A DNA stretch of 6,092 bases from an uncultured Microbacterium sp. (GCA_937926065.1 CALANM010000063.1:1-6092); one strand, 5' to 3'; shown: positions 1-5,644, numbered from the stretch's first letter. Notes: a model not told the origin generated them from the letters alone. Numbers and translations: made by a program.

Positions 1-346
1 CCCGAGAGGGCAGCCGCCCCATGAAGAGGTTCTCCGCGACCGAGAGGTGCGGCAGCAGGCTCAGTTCCTGGTAGACCGCCTGCACTCCGGACGACCGCAG
101 GCCCGCCGGGGTGGCGTGCGTGACGGGGTCGCCGTTGATGAGGTACTCCCCCGCGTCACGTGAGACGGCGCCGGTCAGGATCTTGATGAGGGTCGACTTC
201 CCCGCTCCGTTCTCGCCGGCGAGGCAATGCACCTGTCCGGGAACGAGCGCGAGCGAGACGCCGTTCAGGGCTTGGACCGAGCCGTATGCCTTCGAGACAC
301 CGTCGAGTCGCAGAACGACACTGCCCTCGGGTTCGCGGATGCTCAT
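1..346 (-). CDS. Sugar ABC transporter ATP-binding protein, N-terminal part (cut by window edge)
   Basis: This is the first 115 residues of an ABC ATPase of the RbsA/MglA carbohydrate-importer type; the rest lies beyond the left edge. The Walker A motif GENGAGKST is at residues 44-52 and the Q-loop glutamine is Q93 in VYQELSLLPHLSVAEN. That Q-loop context is typical of sugar importers of the ribose/galactose class, whose ATPases are usually about 500 residues with two fused nucleotide-binding domains; the second domain cannot be seen here. The protein would energise import at the cytoplasmic face of the membrane. Its ATG at 346 overlaps the stop of the upstream binding-protein gene in an ATGA junction, indicating translational coupling in one operon. 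A permease gene is expected further left. The family call is firm; the substrate is unknown. Confidence 0.93.
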   Translation of the reverse strand, partial: MSIREPEGSVVLRLDGVSKAYGSVQALNGVSLALVPGQVHCLAGENGAGKSTLIKILTGAVSRDAGEYLINGDPVTHATPAGLRSSGVQAVYQELSLLPHLSVAENLFMGRLPSR

Positions 347-1386
347 CCGTTGGTCTTCGCCGTCTGCGGTTCGAGGAGCGACGTGATCGCGGGATCGCTC
401 ATGTTGTCGCGATCGACGACGGCGACGCCGGGGTCGAGGTTGGCCGGCGGGATTCGTCCCTGGGTGGACATCGCCGCTTCGACGACGCCCTGGTAGCCGA
501 GGAACCACGGGTTCTGGACGATTAGAGCGTCGATGGCGCCCTCGTTCAGGGCCGCGACTTCGGCGGGGTCGGAGTCGAAGGCCACGACGGCGATGTTCTC
601 CGTCGCGTTGTTGTCTTTGATCGCCGTGGCCGCGCCTACTCCGGAGCTGTTGTTGTCGGCGAACACACCGACCAGGTCGGGGTTGGCCGAGATGGCGTCG
701 TTGACCTGGGCGGCGGCGGTTCCGATGTCGTTGTTGTTGTAGCTCAGCAGACTCGTCGAGTCGATGTTGGGGCAGTTCTTGGCCAGACCGGCACGGAAAC
801 CGGCATCCCGGTCCTGGTTGGCCTCGATGCCGGCGATGGGAGATTCGACCAGCACCTTGCCGGTGGTCTTGCCGCTGGCGGTGAGGAGTTCGCACATGCG
901 CTCTCCGCCGGCGCTACCGGCGAGGGCGTTGTTGGTGCCGATGTGGCCCTCGATGTCGGCGGTGACCTTGGTGTCGGCGGTGATGACCTTGATCCCCGCC
1001 TGGCGCGCCGCATCGATGGAGGCGTTGAGCGCTTCACTCGAGCTCGGGGCGATCACGATCGCATCGACGCCGCGCGAGACGGAGTTCTCGACGAGCTGCA
1101 CCTGACCGGCGATGTCGGTCTCCGAGGTGGGGCCGAACGAGGCCACGTCGATGCCGTAGTCGGTCGCGGCCGCTTCAGAGCCCGCCAGCAGGGTCTGCCA
1201 GTAGGCCGAGTCGCTGGCTCGGATGATGACGTCCACGCGGACACCGGATGCGGCGCCGGCCGCGCCGTCGCCGCCCTGCGCGCGGTCGCCGACGGTGGCC
1301 CGTCCACCGACGACACCCCCCACGACGCAGACCAGGGCGATTGCCGTGACGAGGGACAGGGAGAAGACAGTTCTGGATCGCGCCAT
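343..1386 (-). CDS. Ribose-type sugar ABC transporter substrate-binding protein (periplasmic-binding-protein-4 fold)
   Basis: This 347-residue protein would capture a sugar outside the membrane and deliver it to the ABC importer encoded next to it. A basic start (MARSR) is followed by a hydrophobic segment at about residues 7-28 and a Gly/Ala-rich linker to about residue 48. The two-lobed sugar-binding domain begins near residue 51 (VDVIIRASDSAYWQTLLAG), with the family-typical GVDAIVIAPSSSEAL at 107-120, AFDSDPAEVAALNEG at 269-283 and VQNPWFLGY at 290-298. The only cysteine near the signal region is C20 in IALVC, which does not fit a lipobox because the preceding residue is Val. The protein may therefore be held by an uncleaved N-terminal helix or be secreted, unlike the usual Gram-positive lipoprotein form. 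The ATG at 1386 has AAAGG about 9 bases upstream. The gene lies 100 bp after the isomerase and overlaps the ATPase by 4 bp. The ligand is unknown. Confidence 0.92.
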   Translation of the reverse strand: MARSRTVFSLSLVTAIALVCVVGGVVGGRATVGDRAQGGDGAAGAASGVRVDVIIRASDSAYWQTLLAGSEAAATDYGIDVASFGPTSETDIAGQVQLVENSVSRGVDAIVIAPSSSEALNASIDAARQAGIKVITADTKVTADIEGHIGTNNALAGSAGGERMCELLTASGKTTGKVLVESPIAGIEANQDRDAGFRAGLAKNCPNIDSTSLLSYNNNDIGTAAAQVNDAISANPDLVGVFADNNSSGVGAATAIKDNNATENIAVVAFDSDPAEVAALNEGAIDALIVQNPWFLGYQGVVEAAMSTQGRIPPANLDPGVAVVDRDNMSDPAITSLLEPQTAKTNG

Positions 1387-1486
1387 TGCGGAGCACCTTT
1401 GCGTGTGAGAAGTGAGAGGAGAAACGGATGGGGGGAAAGCGGGCGGGGATCGACGCGTCCTCAGCCTGGACGCGCCGATCAGTCGC
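1387..1486 (-). other. Intercistronic spacer between isomerase and binding-protein genes
   Basis: This 100-bp spacer separates two co-directional genes. On the transcribed strand it starts with a strong stem-loop just after the isomerase stop and continues into a pyrimidine-rich tract (roughly 1405-1447). It ends with the AAAGG ribosome-binding site of the binding protein. No convincing -35/-10 pair was seen here, so the binding-protein gene is most simply transcribed from the isomerase promoter. Confidence 0.6.
1448..1480 (-). terminator. Strong intercistronic stem-loop (partial terminator or mRNA-stability element)
   Basis: Read on the minus strand, the arms GATCGGCGCGTCC and GGACGCGTCGATC pair over 13 bp with a single G-U wobble around a 7-base loop (AGGCTGA). 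The same region read on the plus strand has an A-C mismatch instead of the wobble, so the fold favours the operon transcript. The hairpin begins six bases after the isomerase stop codon. No U-tract follows; the next bases are C-rich. It could be a U-less partial terminator or an mRNA processing or stability element that sets different levels for the isomerase and the transporter genes. The structure is directly visible; the role is inferred. Confidence 0.6.
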
Positions 1487-2431
1487 TCAGTTCGACGCGG
1501 GCACCGGAGCCGACAGAAGCAGGTTGCGGAGGTTCTGGGAGGCGATACCGTCGGCCTCAGCGATGACCGACGTGATGTGGTCCACGCCGACGGCGTCGAT
1601 TTTCGCCATCAGGAGCTCGACGGTGGCGCGGTTCGTCTCCGCTTCGTCCTGGGCGTTCTCGCGGATGGGGAAGGTGTCGAAGTAGATGACGTCGTCGTAG
1701 CCGTACTTGCGCAGGTAGTAGAGGAACTCCAGCGTCTCGAACGGGTGGATCGAGCCGATCATGAGTCCGTCGTCGTGATCGTTGTTGCCGTCGTTGAGGT
1801 GGACGCCCCAGAGCTTGCCCTCTTCGAGGAGCAGCGCGGCTCCGAAGCCGGGGGCGTCGCCTGCCATCAGCATGTGCGCGAAGTCGAGGGTCGCGCCCAC
1901 GTTGGGGCGATCGATGAGGCGCAGAATGTGCAGGGTCTGCCCGACGCTGCGGATCACGGAGTGCACACGCTCCTCGTACGGCTTGTACTCGATGCTGATG
2001 CGCACATCCGGGCGGTAGTCCGCGAGCTCTTGGAACGCCTCGACGATGCGTCCCAGATCCTTGGCGTAGTCCTTCTGGAAGGTGTAGTCGAACCCGTCGT
2101 AGCCGAGCCACACGGTCACCAGGTCGCTGCCGCCGAGTGCGGCGGCATCGATGCCTCGCTTGGTCAATTCGATCGCTTCGCGCCGGGTGGACTCGTCCCG
2201 GTTGCTGTACTCGCCATGCACGAAGTCGCGACGGAACCGCATGGCGACGCTGTTGAGCGTCAGCCCCAACTCATCGAGCACGGGCTTCATCTCCTCCGGC
2301 GAGACCATGTTGAAGTGCTCGGGGTAGTTGAGGTCGACGTAGTCGATACCCCGCGTCTTGCTGATGCGGTGGAGGGCGGCGACGGTGTCGCCGTCCGTGA
2401 TGAACGAGTTGATGCGCGTGGCGAACTTCAT
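1487..2431 (-). CDS. Xylose-isomerase-like TIM-barrel sugar isomerase/epimerase
   Basis: This 314-residue protein belongs to the AP-endonuclease-2/xylose-isomerase-like TIM-barrel superfamily, which contains metal-dependent ketose 3-epimerases and sugar isomerases. A metal-binding quartet is recognisable: E148 (ISIEYK), D183 (TLDFAH), H211 (GVHLND) and D252 (IYFDTFP). An Asp at the fourth position and the stretch HLND followed by DDGLMIGSIHPFE (220-232) recall the Pseudomonas-type L-rhamnose isomerase branch more than the tagatose 3-epimerases, which use Glu there. It is well short of that family's roughly 430 residues. A longer reading from a TTG at 2458 is possible, but I prefer the ATG at 2431 because the TTG lies inside a promoter and dyad. 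It probably acts in the cytoplasm on the imported sugar before or after the divergent kinase. It is the first gene of the transporter operon. Family call firm, reaction uncertain. Confidence 0.88.
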   Translation of the reverse strand: MKFATRINSFITDGDTVAALHRISKTRGIDYVDLNYPEHFNMVSPEEMKPVLDELGLTLNSVAMRFRRDFVHGEYSNRDESTRREAIELTKRGIDAAALGGSDLVTVWLGYDGFDYTFQKDYAKDLGRIVEAFQELADYRPDVRISIEYKPYEERVHSVIRSVGQTLHILRLIDRPNVGATLDFAHMLMAGDAPGFGAALLLEEGKLWGVHLNDGNNDHDDGLMIGSIHPFETLEFLYYLRKYGYDDVIYFDTFPIRENAQDEAETNRATVELLMAKIDAVGVDHITSVIAEADGIASQNLRNLLLSAPVPASN

Positions 2432-2438
2432 GAGTGTG

Positions 2439-2468
2439 AAGGTAGGCAATGATGACAACCGATGTCAA
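2439..2468 (-). promoter_or_regulatory. Putative leaderless promoter of the isomerase/ABC operon
   Basis: On the minus strand a perfect TTGACA (2468-2463) is followed after 18 bases by TACCTT (2444-2439), which fits the loose actinobacterial -10 pattern TAnnnT. Seven bases after the -10 comes the ATG at 2431, so transcription would begin at or next to the start codon. No Shine-Dalgarno sequence precedes that ATG, which agrees with a leaderless mRNA, a common arrangement in actinomycetes. The -35 is canonical; the -10 is weak. Confidence 0.55.
2453..2467. promoter_or_regulatory. Dyad operator candidate over the isomerase -35 box
   Basis: The 15-bp sequence TGACAACCGATGTCA is a near palindrome in which six of seven arm positions match. 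It covers most of the TTGACA -35 box of the leftward promoter, so a bound repressor would block RNA polymerase. A related dyad lies at 2536-2550 over the putative -35 of the opposite promoter. The natural candidate ligand is the DeoR-family protein encoded at 3517-4290, but this is inferred. Confidence 0.5.
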
Positions 2469-2472
2469 CTAT

Positions 2473-2493
2473 TTTCATTTCGCGTCACTTTCG
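2473..2493 (+). promoter_or_regulatory. TTTC/TTTCG direct repeats in the divergent region
   Basis: TTTC occurs at 2473-2476, 2478-2481 and 2489-2492, and the last two extend to TTTCG with an 11-bp period, about one helical turn. Some DeoR-family repressors, such as AgaR, bind tandem CTTTC-like repeats, so this is an alternative or additional binding site for the DeoR protein encoded nearby. The repeats are short and could be chance. Confidence 0.3.
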
Positions 2494-2534
2494 GCGACAT
2501 GAGGTCCCCCCGTCGAAGCTCGAGACACTCGGGT

Positions 2535-2563
2535 TTGAAAATTTTTGTCATTCCTGGCATCCT
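2535..2563 (+). promoter_or_regulatory. Putative promoter of the kinase/DeoR operon with overlapping dyad
   Basis: TTGAAA at 2535-2540 is a good -35 candidate; 17 bases later CATCCT at 2558-2563 is a weak -10. The dyad TGAAAATTTTTGTCA at 2536-2550 overlaps the -35 and matches the isomerase-side dyad at 11 of 16 positions when both are read in the direction of transcription. Transcription would begin near 2570, giving a leader of about 40 bases with an AAGGAG site. The dyad similarity is stronger evidence than the -10. Confidence 0.4.
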
Positions 2564-2609
2564 CCCCAAGGGTCACTCCGACGAGGGAGCCCGTAAGGAG
2601 ACGCATCGC

Positions 2610-3515
2610 ATGGTGGTTCCCGTGGTCACGGTGATCGGCAGCATCAACTACGACCTGATCGTCCAGCAGGATCGCCTGCCGCACCGCGGTGAGACCATCG
2701 CCGCCACGGGTCTTCGCGGCGACTTCGGCGGCAAAGGGGCCAATCAGGCGGTGCAGGCCGCCCGGCTGGGGGCGCACGTCCTCTTCATCGGTTCGGCCGG
2801 CGACGACGACTACGGCAGCCGAAGCCGCGAGAACCTCCGGGGCCAGGGGATCGATTGTCGGCTCAACGAATCGCCGTCTGCCACGGGTCTCGGCATCGTG
2901 CATGTCGTGGACGGGGGCGAGGTGTACGCAACCATCGTCGAAGGCGCGAACGCTGACGTGACCGCCGAGTGGGTCGATCGCAACGCCGATGCGATCGACC
3001 GCGCCCGCGTCGTCATCCTCCAGAACGAGGTGCCGAACGAGGCGAATGAGAGAGCTGTGCTCATCGCCCACCGCTCGGGAATCCCGGTGATCCTGAACGC
3101 CGCTCCCGCGCGCCCCCTCTCTCCGAGCCTCCTCCACGCCTGCACGTGGATGGTGGTCAACGAGGACGAGGCGACGACATACCTCGGCCACGCTCTCGGT
3201 GATCCGCACGATGACGCGGCCATGCGCGCCGCGCTCGCCCTCCTGACGCGACTGTGCCCGAACATCGTCCTGACCCTGGGCGGGCATGGGTGCTACGTCG
3301 CACAGGGCGCCCGTGCGCACTTCATTCCCGCCGTGACCGTGGAGGCTGTGGACACCACGGGCGCGGGAGACTCGTTCATCGGCGCGTTCGCGGTCAGTAT
3401 CGCCGAAGGAATGGACCCGTTCCGCTCCGCGGAGATCGCTACCGTCATCGCCTCGCAGACCGTTCGAGGACTGGGCGCGCAGGCGAGTATGCCACGGCGT
3501 ATTGTCAAGGACTGA
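2610..3515 (+). CDS. Ribokinase-like PfkB-family sugar kinase
   Basis: This 301-residue cytoplasmic kinase would transfer phosphate from ATP to a sugar. PfkB hallmarks are complete: a ribokinase-like start with GSINYDLIVQQDRLPHRGETI (10-30), the substrate and ATP-lid motif GGKGANQAVQAARLG (40-54), NEDEA (184-188) and the C-terminal signature DTTGAGDSFIGAFA (248-261) with the anion hole and catalytic base D254. The length equals the usual 300-310 of ribokinases. The chosen ATG has AAGGAG at 2595-2600, nine bases upstream; the reading frame stays open further upstream to 2358, but that part crosses the promoter region and the opposite gene. It is the first gene of an operon with a DeoR regulator and is divergent from the isomerase/ABC operon. 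The kinase could be a true ribokinase, but the neighbouring isomerase argues for another sugar or a ketose, so I assign no gene symbol. Confidence 0.93.
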   Translation: MVVPVVTVIGSINYDLIVQQDRLPHRGETIAATGLRGDFGGKGANQAVQAARLGAHVLFIGSAGDDDYGSRSRENLRGQGIDCRLNESPSATGLGIVHVVDGGEVYATIVEGANADVTAEWVDRNADAIDRARVVILQNEVPNEANERAVLIAHRSGIPVILNAAPARPLSPSLLHACTWMVVNEDEATTYLGHALGDPHDDAAMRAALALLTRLCPNIVLTLGGHGCYVAQGARAHFIPAVTVEAVDTTGAGDSFIGAFAVSIAEGMDPFRSAEIATVIASQTVRGLGAQASMPRRIVKD

Positions 3516-3516
3516 G

Positions 3517-4290
3517 ATGCGCGCATTTGACCGGCAAGAGTTGATCCTCGATCGCGTCGCCGCGGGGCAGCCGATTCTCATCGAGGCCCTCGTGGAGGCG
3601 ACCGGAGCATCGGCATCCACCGTTCGACGCGATATTCACGCGCTCGAGAACGCGGGGCAGGTGGTGAGCCTGCGAGGCGGCGCCATCCGCGCCGCCGACC
3701 GAGCGGCCGAGATCCCGGCTGCATTGAAATCTCGCATCAACCGCGACGAGAAGATCGCCATCGCACGCAGAGCCGCCGGCATGGTGCGCGCGGGAGACAC
3801 CATCTACGTCGACTCGGGCACATCCCTCACCGAGTTCATGCTGGCCCTGCCCGCGATCGAGGTGCACGTCATCACGACGAACACCCATGTCCTGGGAATG
3901 ACGTTCGGGACAGGTGTCTCCGTCACGGCCCTCGGGGGTGACTATCTCCCCGCCATCGGCTCGATCGCCGGAACGATCACGGACCGGCAATTGCAGGATC
4001 TCTACTTCGACCGCGCCTTCATCGGCGTGACCGGCCTGCACCGGGACGCGGGAGTGACCACGTTCGACATCCGAGAAGCGAACAAGAAGACCATCGTGCA
4101 GTCGCACAGCCGGGACACGGTGGTCCTGGCCGACAGCAGTAAATTCGACGTCATCTCCCTGTGCCGATCGTTCGCCCTCTCGGACTGCACAGTGGTGAGC
4201 GACCGTTTTGCACCCCTGCTCGAGGAGGCGAAAGACTTCGTCATCGCTCCCGCGATCGGTTCGGGGACCGCTGCAGACGACGGCGCCTGA
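3517..4290 (+). CDS. DeoR-family transcriptional repressor of sugar metabolism
   Basis: This 257-residue protein has the standard DeoR layout. An N-terminal winged helix-turn-helix lies at about 5-56, with recognition helix SASTVRRDIHAL (32-43) and the wing ending in LRGGA. An effector domain of the sugar-phosphate isomerase-like fold follows, with IYVDSGTSL (96-104), ITTNTHV (119-125), GGDYLPAIGSIAG (140-152) and VVLADSSKF (202-210). These are the family's sugar-phosphate-binding loops, so the inducer is probably a phosphorylated intermediate made by the adjacent kinase. The ATG lies one base after the kinase stop, with AAGGA five bases upstream at 3507-3511, so the two genes are co-translated. 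An in-frame TTG at 3502 would add five residues but has weaker support. Likely targets are the dyads in the divergent intergenic region, giving autoregulation of its own operon and control of the transporter genes. Confidence 0.92.
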   Translation: MRAFDRQELILDRVAAGQPILIEALVEATGASASTVRRDIHALENAGQVVSLRGGAIRAADRAAEIPAALKSRINRDEKIAIARRAAGMVRAGDTIYVDSGTSLTEFMLALPAIEVHVITTNTHVLGMTFGTGVSVTALGGDYLPAIGSIAGTITDRQLQDLYFDRAFIGVTGLHRDAGVTTFDIREANKKTIVQSHSRDTVVLADSSKFDVISLCRSFALSDCTVVSDRFAPLLEEAKDFVIAPAIGSGTAADDGA

Positions 4291-4300
4291 AGAGCCGACC

Positions 4301-4320
4301 GGCGCGCGCCTCGCGGCGCC
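4301..4320. terminator. GC-rich hairpin between converging DeoR and MarR genes
   Basis: In the 52-bp gap between the DeoR stop and the MarR stop, GGCGCGCG can pair with CGCGGCGCC around a 3-base loop. This gives about eight G-C pairs with one bulged G. No T-tract flanks it on either strand, so it would be a U-less bidirectional terminator at best. High local GC makes such folds easy to find by chance. Confidence 0.35.
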
Positions 4321-4342
4321 TCAATCCCCCAAGCGTGGACGC

Positions 4343-4828
4343 CTAACGCGACTCCTGGTCGCCCAGCTGACGCGCCGCGGTCACGAGACGCGTGAGGAGC
4401 CTCGCGGCGTGGTCCGCATCGGCCTCGGTCCAGTCCGCCGTCAGCTGCGAGATGAGGTCGTCCCCGACTCGGTAGAGCTCACGGGTGACGCGCCTGCCCT
4501 CCCCTGTCAGGCGAAGCAGGATCGCCCGGGCATCGGCGGGATCGGGTATCACCTCGACGAACCCGCGGTCTGACAGCTGTGCGGCCGCCTTGGTGATGCT
4601 CGGAGCGCCGACGCCGATCGCTCGCGCGAGGATTCCGGGACGCGTCGCGCCACGAAACCCGAGCTCCCAGAGAATTCGGCCATGCGCACCGCTCAGACCC
4701 TGCAGGGCGTCGTTGCTCAGACGCGACCTGAACTCAGCCGCGCTCCACAGTTCCACGAGTGTCGCCAAGGGAAGGGCGATCGGATTCCGATATCCGAGAT
4801 CGCCGGCATCCTCGAGATTCGCCCGCAC
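4343..4828 (-). CDS. MarR-family transcriptional regulator
   Basis: From a GTG at 4828 this is a 161-residue protein of typical MarR length. A leading dimerisation helix (about 18-40) is followed by the winged helix-turn-helix at about 45-110, with recognition helix APSITKAAAQLSDRG (75-89). The wing region IPDPADARAILLRLTGEGR (94-112) contains the family-typical D-x-R and L-T-x-x-G-R elements, and C-terminal helices complete the dimer. MarR proteins usually repress a divergent gene and are released by small aromatic or phenolic ligands or oxidants; here the divergent gene is a short-chain dehydrogenase. The frame extends to a TTG at 4873, but that version has no ribosome-binding site, begins 15 bp from the dehydrogenase ATG and would include a dyad that looks like an operator. 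A TAnnnT box six bases before GTG-4828 suggests a leaderless start there. The start is uncertain, the family is not. Confidence 0.87.
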   Translation of the reverse strand: MRANLEDAGDLGYRNPIALPLATLVELWSAAEFRSRLSNDALQGLSGAHGRILWELGFRGATRPGILARAIGVGAPSITKAAAQLSDRGFVEVIPDPADARAILLRLTGEGRRVTRELYRVGDDLISQLTADWTEADADHAARLLTRLVTAARQLGDQESR

Positions 4829-4833
4829 ACATC

Positions 4834-4854
4834 CACGGTACTCGGCGTACTGTG
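4834..4854. promoter_or_regulatory. 21-bp dyad, candidate MarR operator
   Basis: Arms CACGGTAC (4834-4841) and GTACTGTG (4847-4854) are inverted repeats matching at seven of eight positions around TCGGC. Length and symmetry fit MarR-family operators. On the minus strand the dyad covers the possible MarR -10 box TACCGT (4840-4835); on the plus strand it contains TACTGT (4848-4853), a possible -10 for the dehydrogenase. One bound dimer could therefore repress both genes. Confidence 0.5.
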
Positions 4855-4866
4855 TGCTCAGAATAG

Positions 4867-4879
4867 TTTCCAAAGGAAA
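4867..4879. repeat. Short perfect inverted repeat at the SDR leader
   Basis: TTTCC-AAA-GGAAA is a perfect 5-bp inverted repeat just upstream of the dehydrogenase ribosome-binding site, and a second GGAAA follows directly at 4880-4884. It could be a second regulator site or a weak leader hairpin. The purine-rich half is explained in part by the Shine-Dalgarno sequence. Confidence 0.25.
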
Positions 4880-4888
4880 GGAAATTTC

Positions 4889-5644
4889 ATGTCATTCGAT
4901 GGCAAAGTCGCGATCGTGACGGGCGGGGCCTCCGGAATCGGCGAGGCGACCGCGAAACTGCTCGCCGAGAGAGGGGCACGCGTCCTGGTCGCCGATGTGT
5001 CGGATGCCGCGGGAGCTCGCGTCGTGAGCGACATCGAGAACTCGGGTGGATCGGCGCGATATCTTCACGTCGACGTGTCGAGTCGAGACGACGCACGGAA
5101 GATGGTGCATCACGCGATCGAAACCTGGGGCGACCTGCACCTCGCAGCCAACGTCGCGGGTATCGGCCAGACGCCTTCTCGTCTGCACGACATGGCCGAG
5201 AGCACCTGGGACCTCATCATGAACATCGACCTCAAGGGCATGTGGCACTGCATGGCCGCCGAGATCGAGCACTTCCTGAGCCGCGACGGCGGCGCGATCG
5301 TGAACGTCGCGTCCGGCGCAGGGATGAGGGCGACGGTCGGACAGCCCGCCTACGGCATCGCGAAGGCCGGCGTCATTCAGATGACGCGACAGGGAGCGCT
5401 GGAATACGCCAAGGACGGCATCCGCGTGAACTCGGTCGCACCCGGACTCATCGACACACCCGCGGTCAAAGCCCTGCCCGACGATGTCCGTGCCCTGTAC
5501 GCCGCGGGTCAGCCCGGCGGCCGGATGGGCGAGCCTCTGGAGATCGCGCAGACGATCGCCTGGCTGCTTTCCGACGAGGCGTCCTTCGTCTCGGGGCTGA
5601 ATCACCTGACGGACGGCGGATGGTTTCAAATGTCACCGGCGTGA
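4889..5644 (+). CDS. Short-chain dehydrogenase/reductase (classical SDR, NAD-type)
   Basis: This 251-residue Rossmann-fold oxidoreductase interconverts an alcohol and a ketone using a nicotinamide cofactor. The glycine-rich motif TGGASGIG is at 11-18. D36 at the end of the second strand suggests NAD(H) preference over NADP(H). DV at 62-63 contacts the adenine, and NVAG replaces the usual NNAG at 88-91. The catalytic set is N112, S142, Y155 and K159 (Y-x3-K in YGIAKAG), followed by the typical RVNSVAPGLIDTP (179-191). Length matches classical SDRs such as 3-oxoacyl-ACP reductase-like and sugar or polyol dehydrogenases; the substrate is not evident. The ATG has AAAGGA six bases upstream (4877-4882). 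The gene is divergent from the MarR regulator, which probably controls it. It might act on a polyol related to the sugar cluster, but there is no direct evidence for that. Confidence 0.92.
   Translation: MSFDGKVAIVTGGASGIGEATAKLLAERGARVLVADVSDAAGARVVSDIENSGGSARYLHVDVSSRDDARKMVHHAIETWGDLHLAANVAGIGQTPSRLHDMAESTWDLIMNIDLKGMWHCMAAEIEHFLSRDGGAIVNVASGAGMRATVGQPAYGIAKAGVIQMTRQGALEYAKDGIRVNSVAPGLIDTPAVKALPDDVRALYAAGQPGGRMGEPLEIAQTIAWLLSDEASFVSGLNHLTDGGWFQMSPA

Noticed and set aside
1428..1450. G-rich stretch that might form a G-quadruplex on the plus strand
   Set aside because: It contains only three well-separated runs of three or more G; a four-tract three-layer quadruplex cannot be built, and two-layer forms are common by chance at this GC content.
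1412..2452. Long plus-strand reading frame opposite the isomerase
   Set aside because: The translation is low-complexity in Val, Asp, Glu and His, has no domain, and mirrors the codon bias of the real isomerase gene.
2358..2609. 84-residue N-terminal extension of the kinase
   Set aside because: It crosses the divergent promoters and the 5' end of the isomerase gene, lacks a ribosome-binding site and would precede a full ribokinase N-terminus; the ATG at 2610 has AAGGAG.
2475..3620. Long minus-strand reading frame (381 codons) opposite the kinase
   Set aside because: It is antisense to a kinase with complete PfkB motifs, its product is rich in Arg, Asp, Val and His with no recognisable domain, and long open antisense frames are normal in high-GC DNA.
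4892..5629. Minus-strand reading frame (245 codons) opposite the dehydrogenase
   Set aside because: It is a shadow of the SDR gene; no conserved motif is visible and it has no upstream signals.
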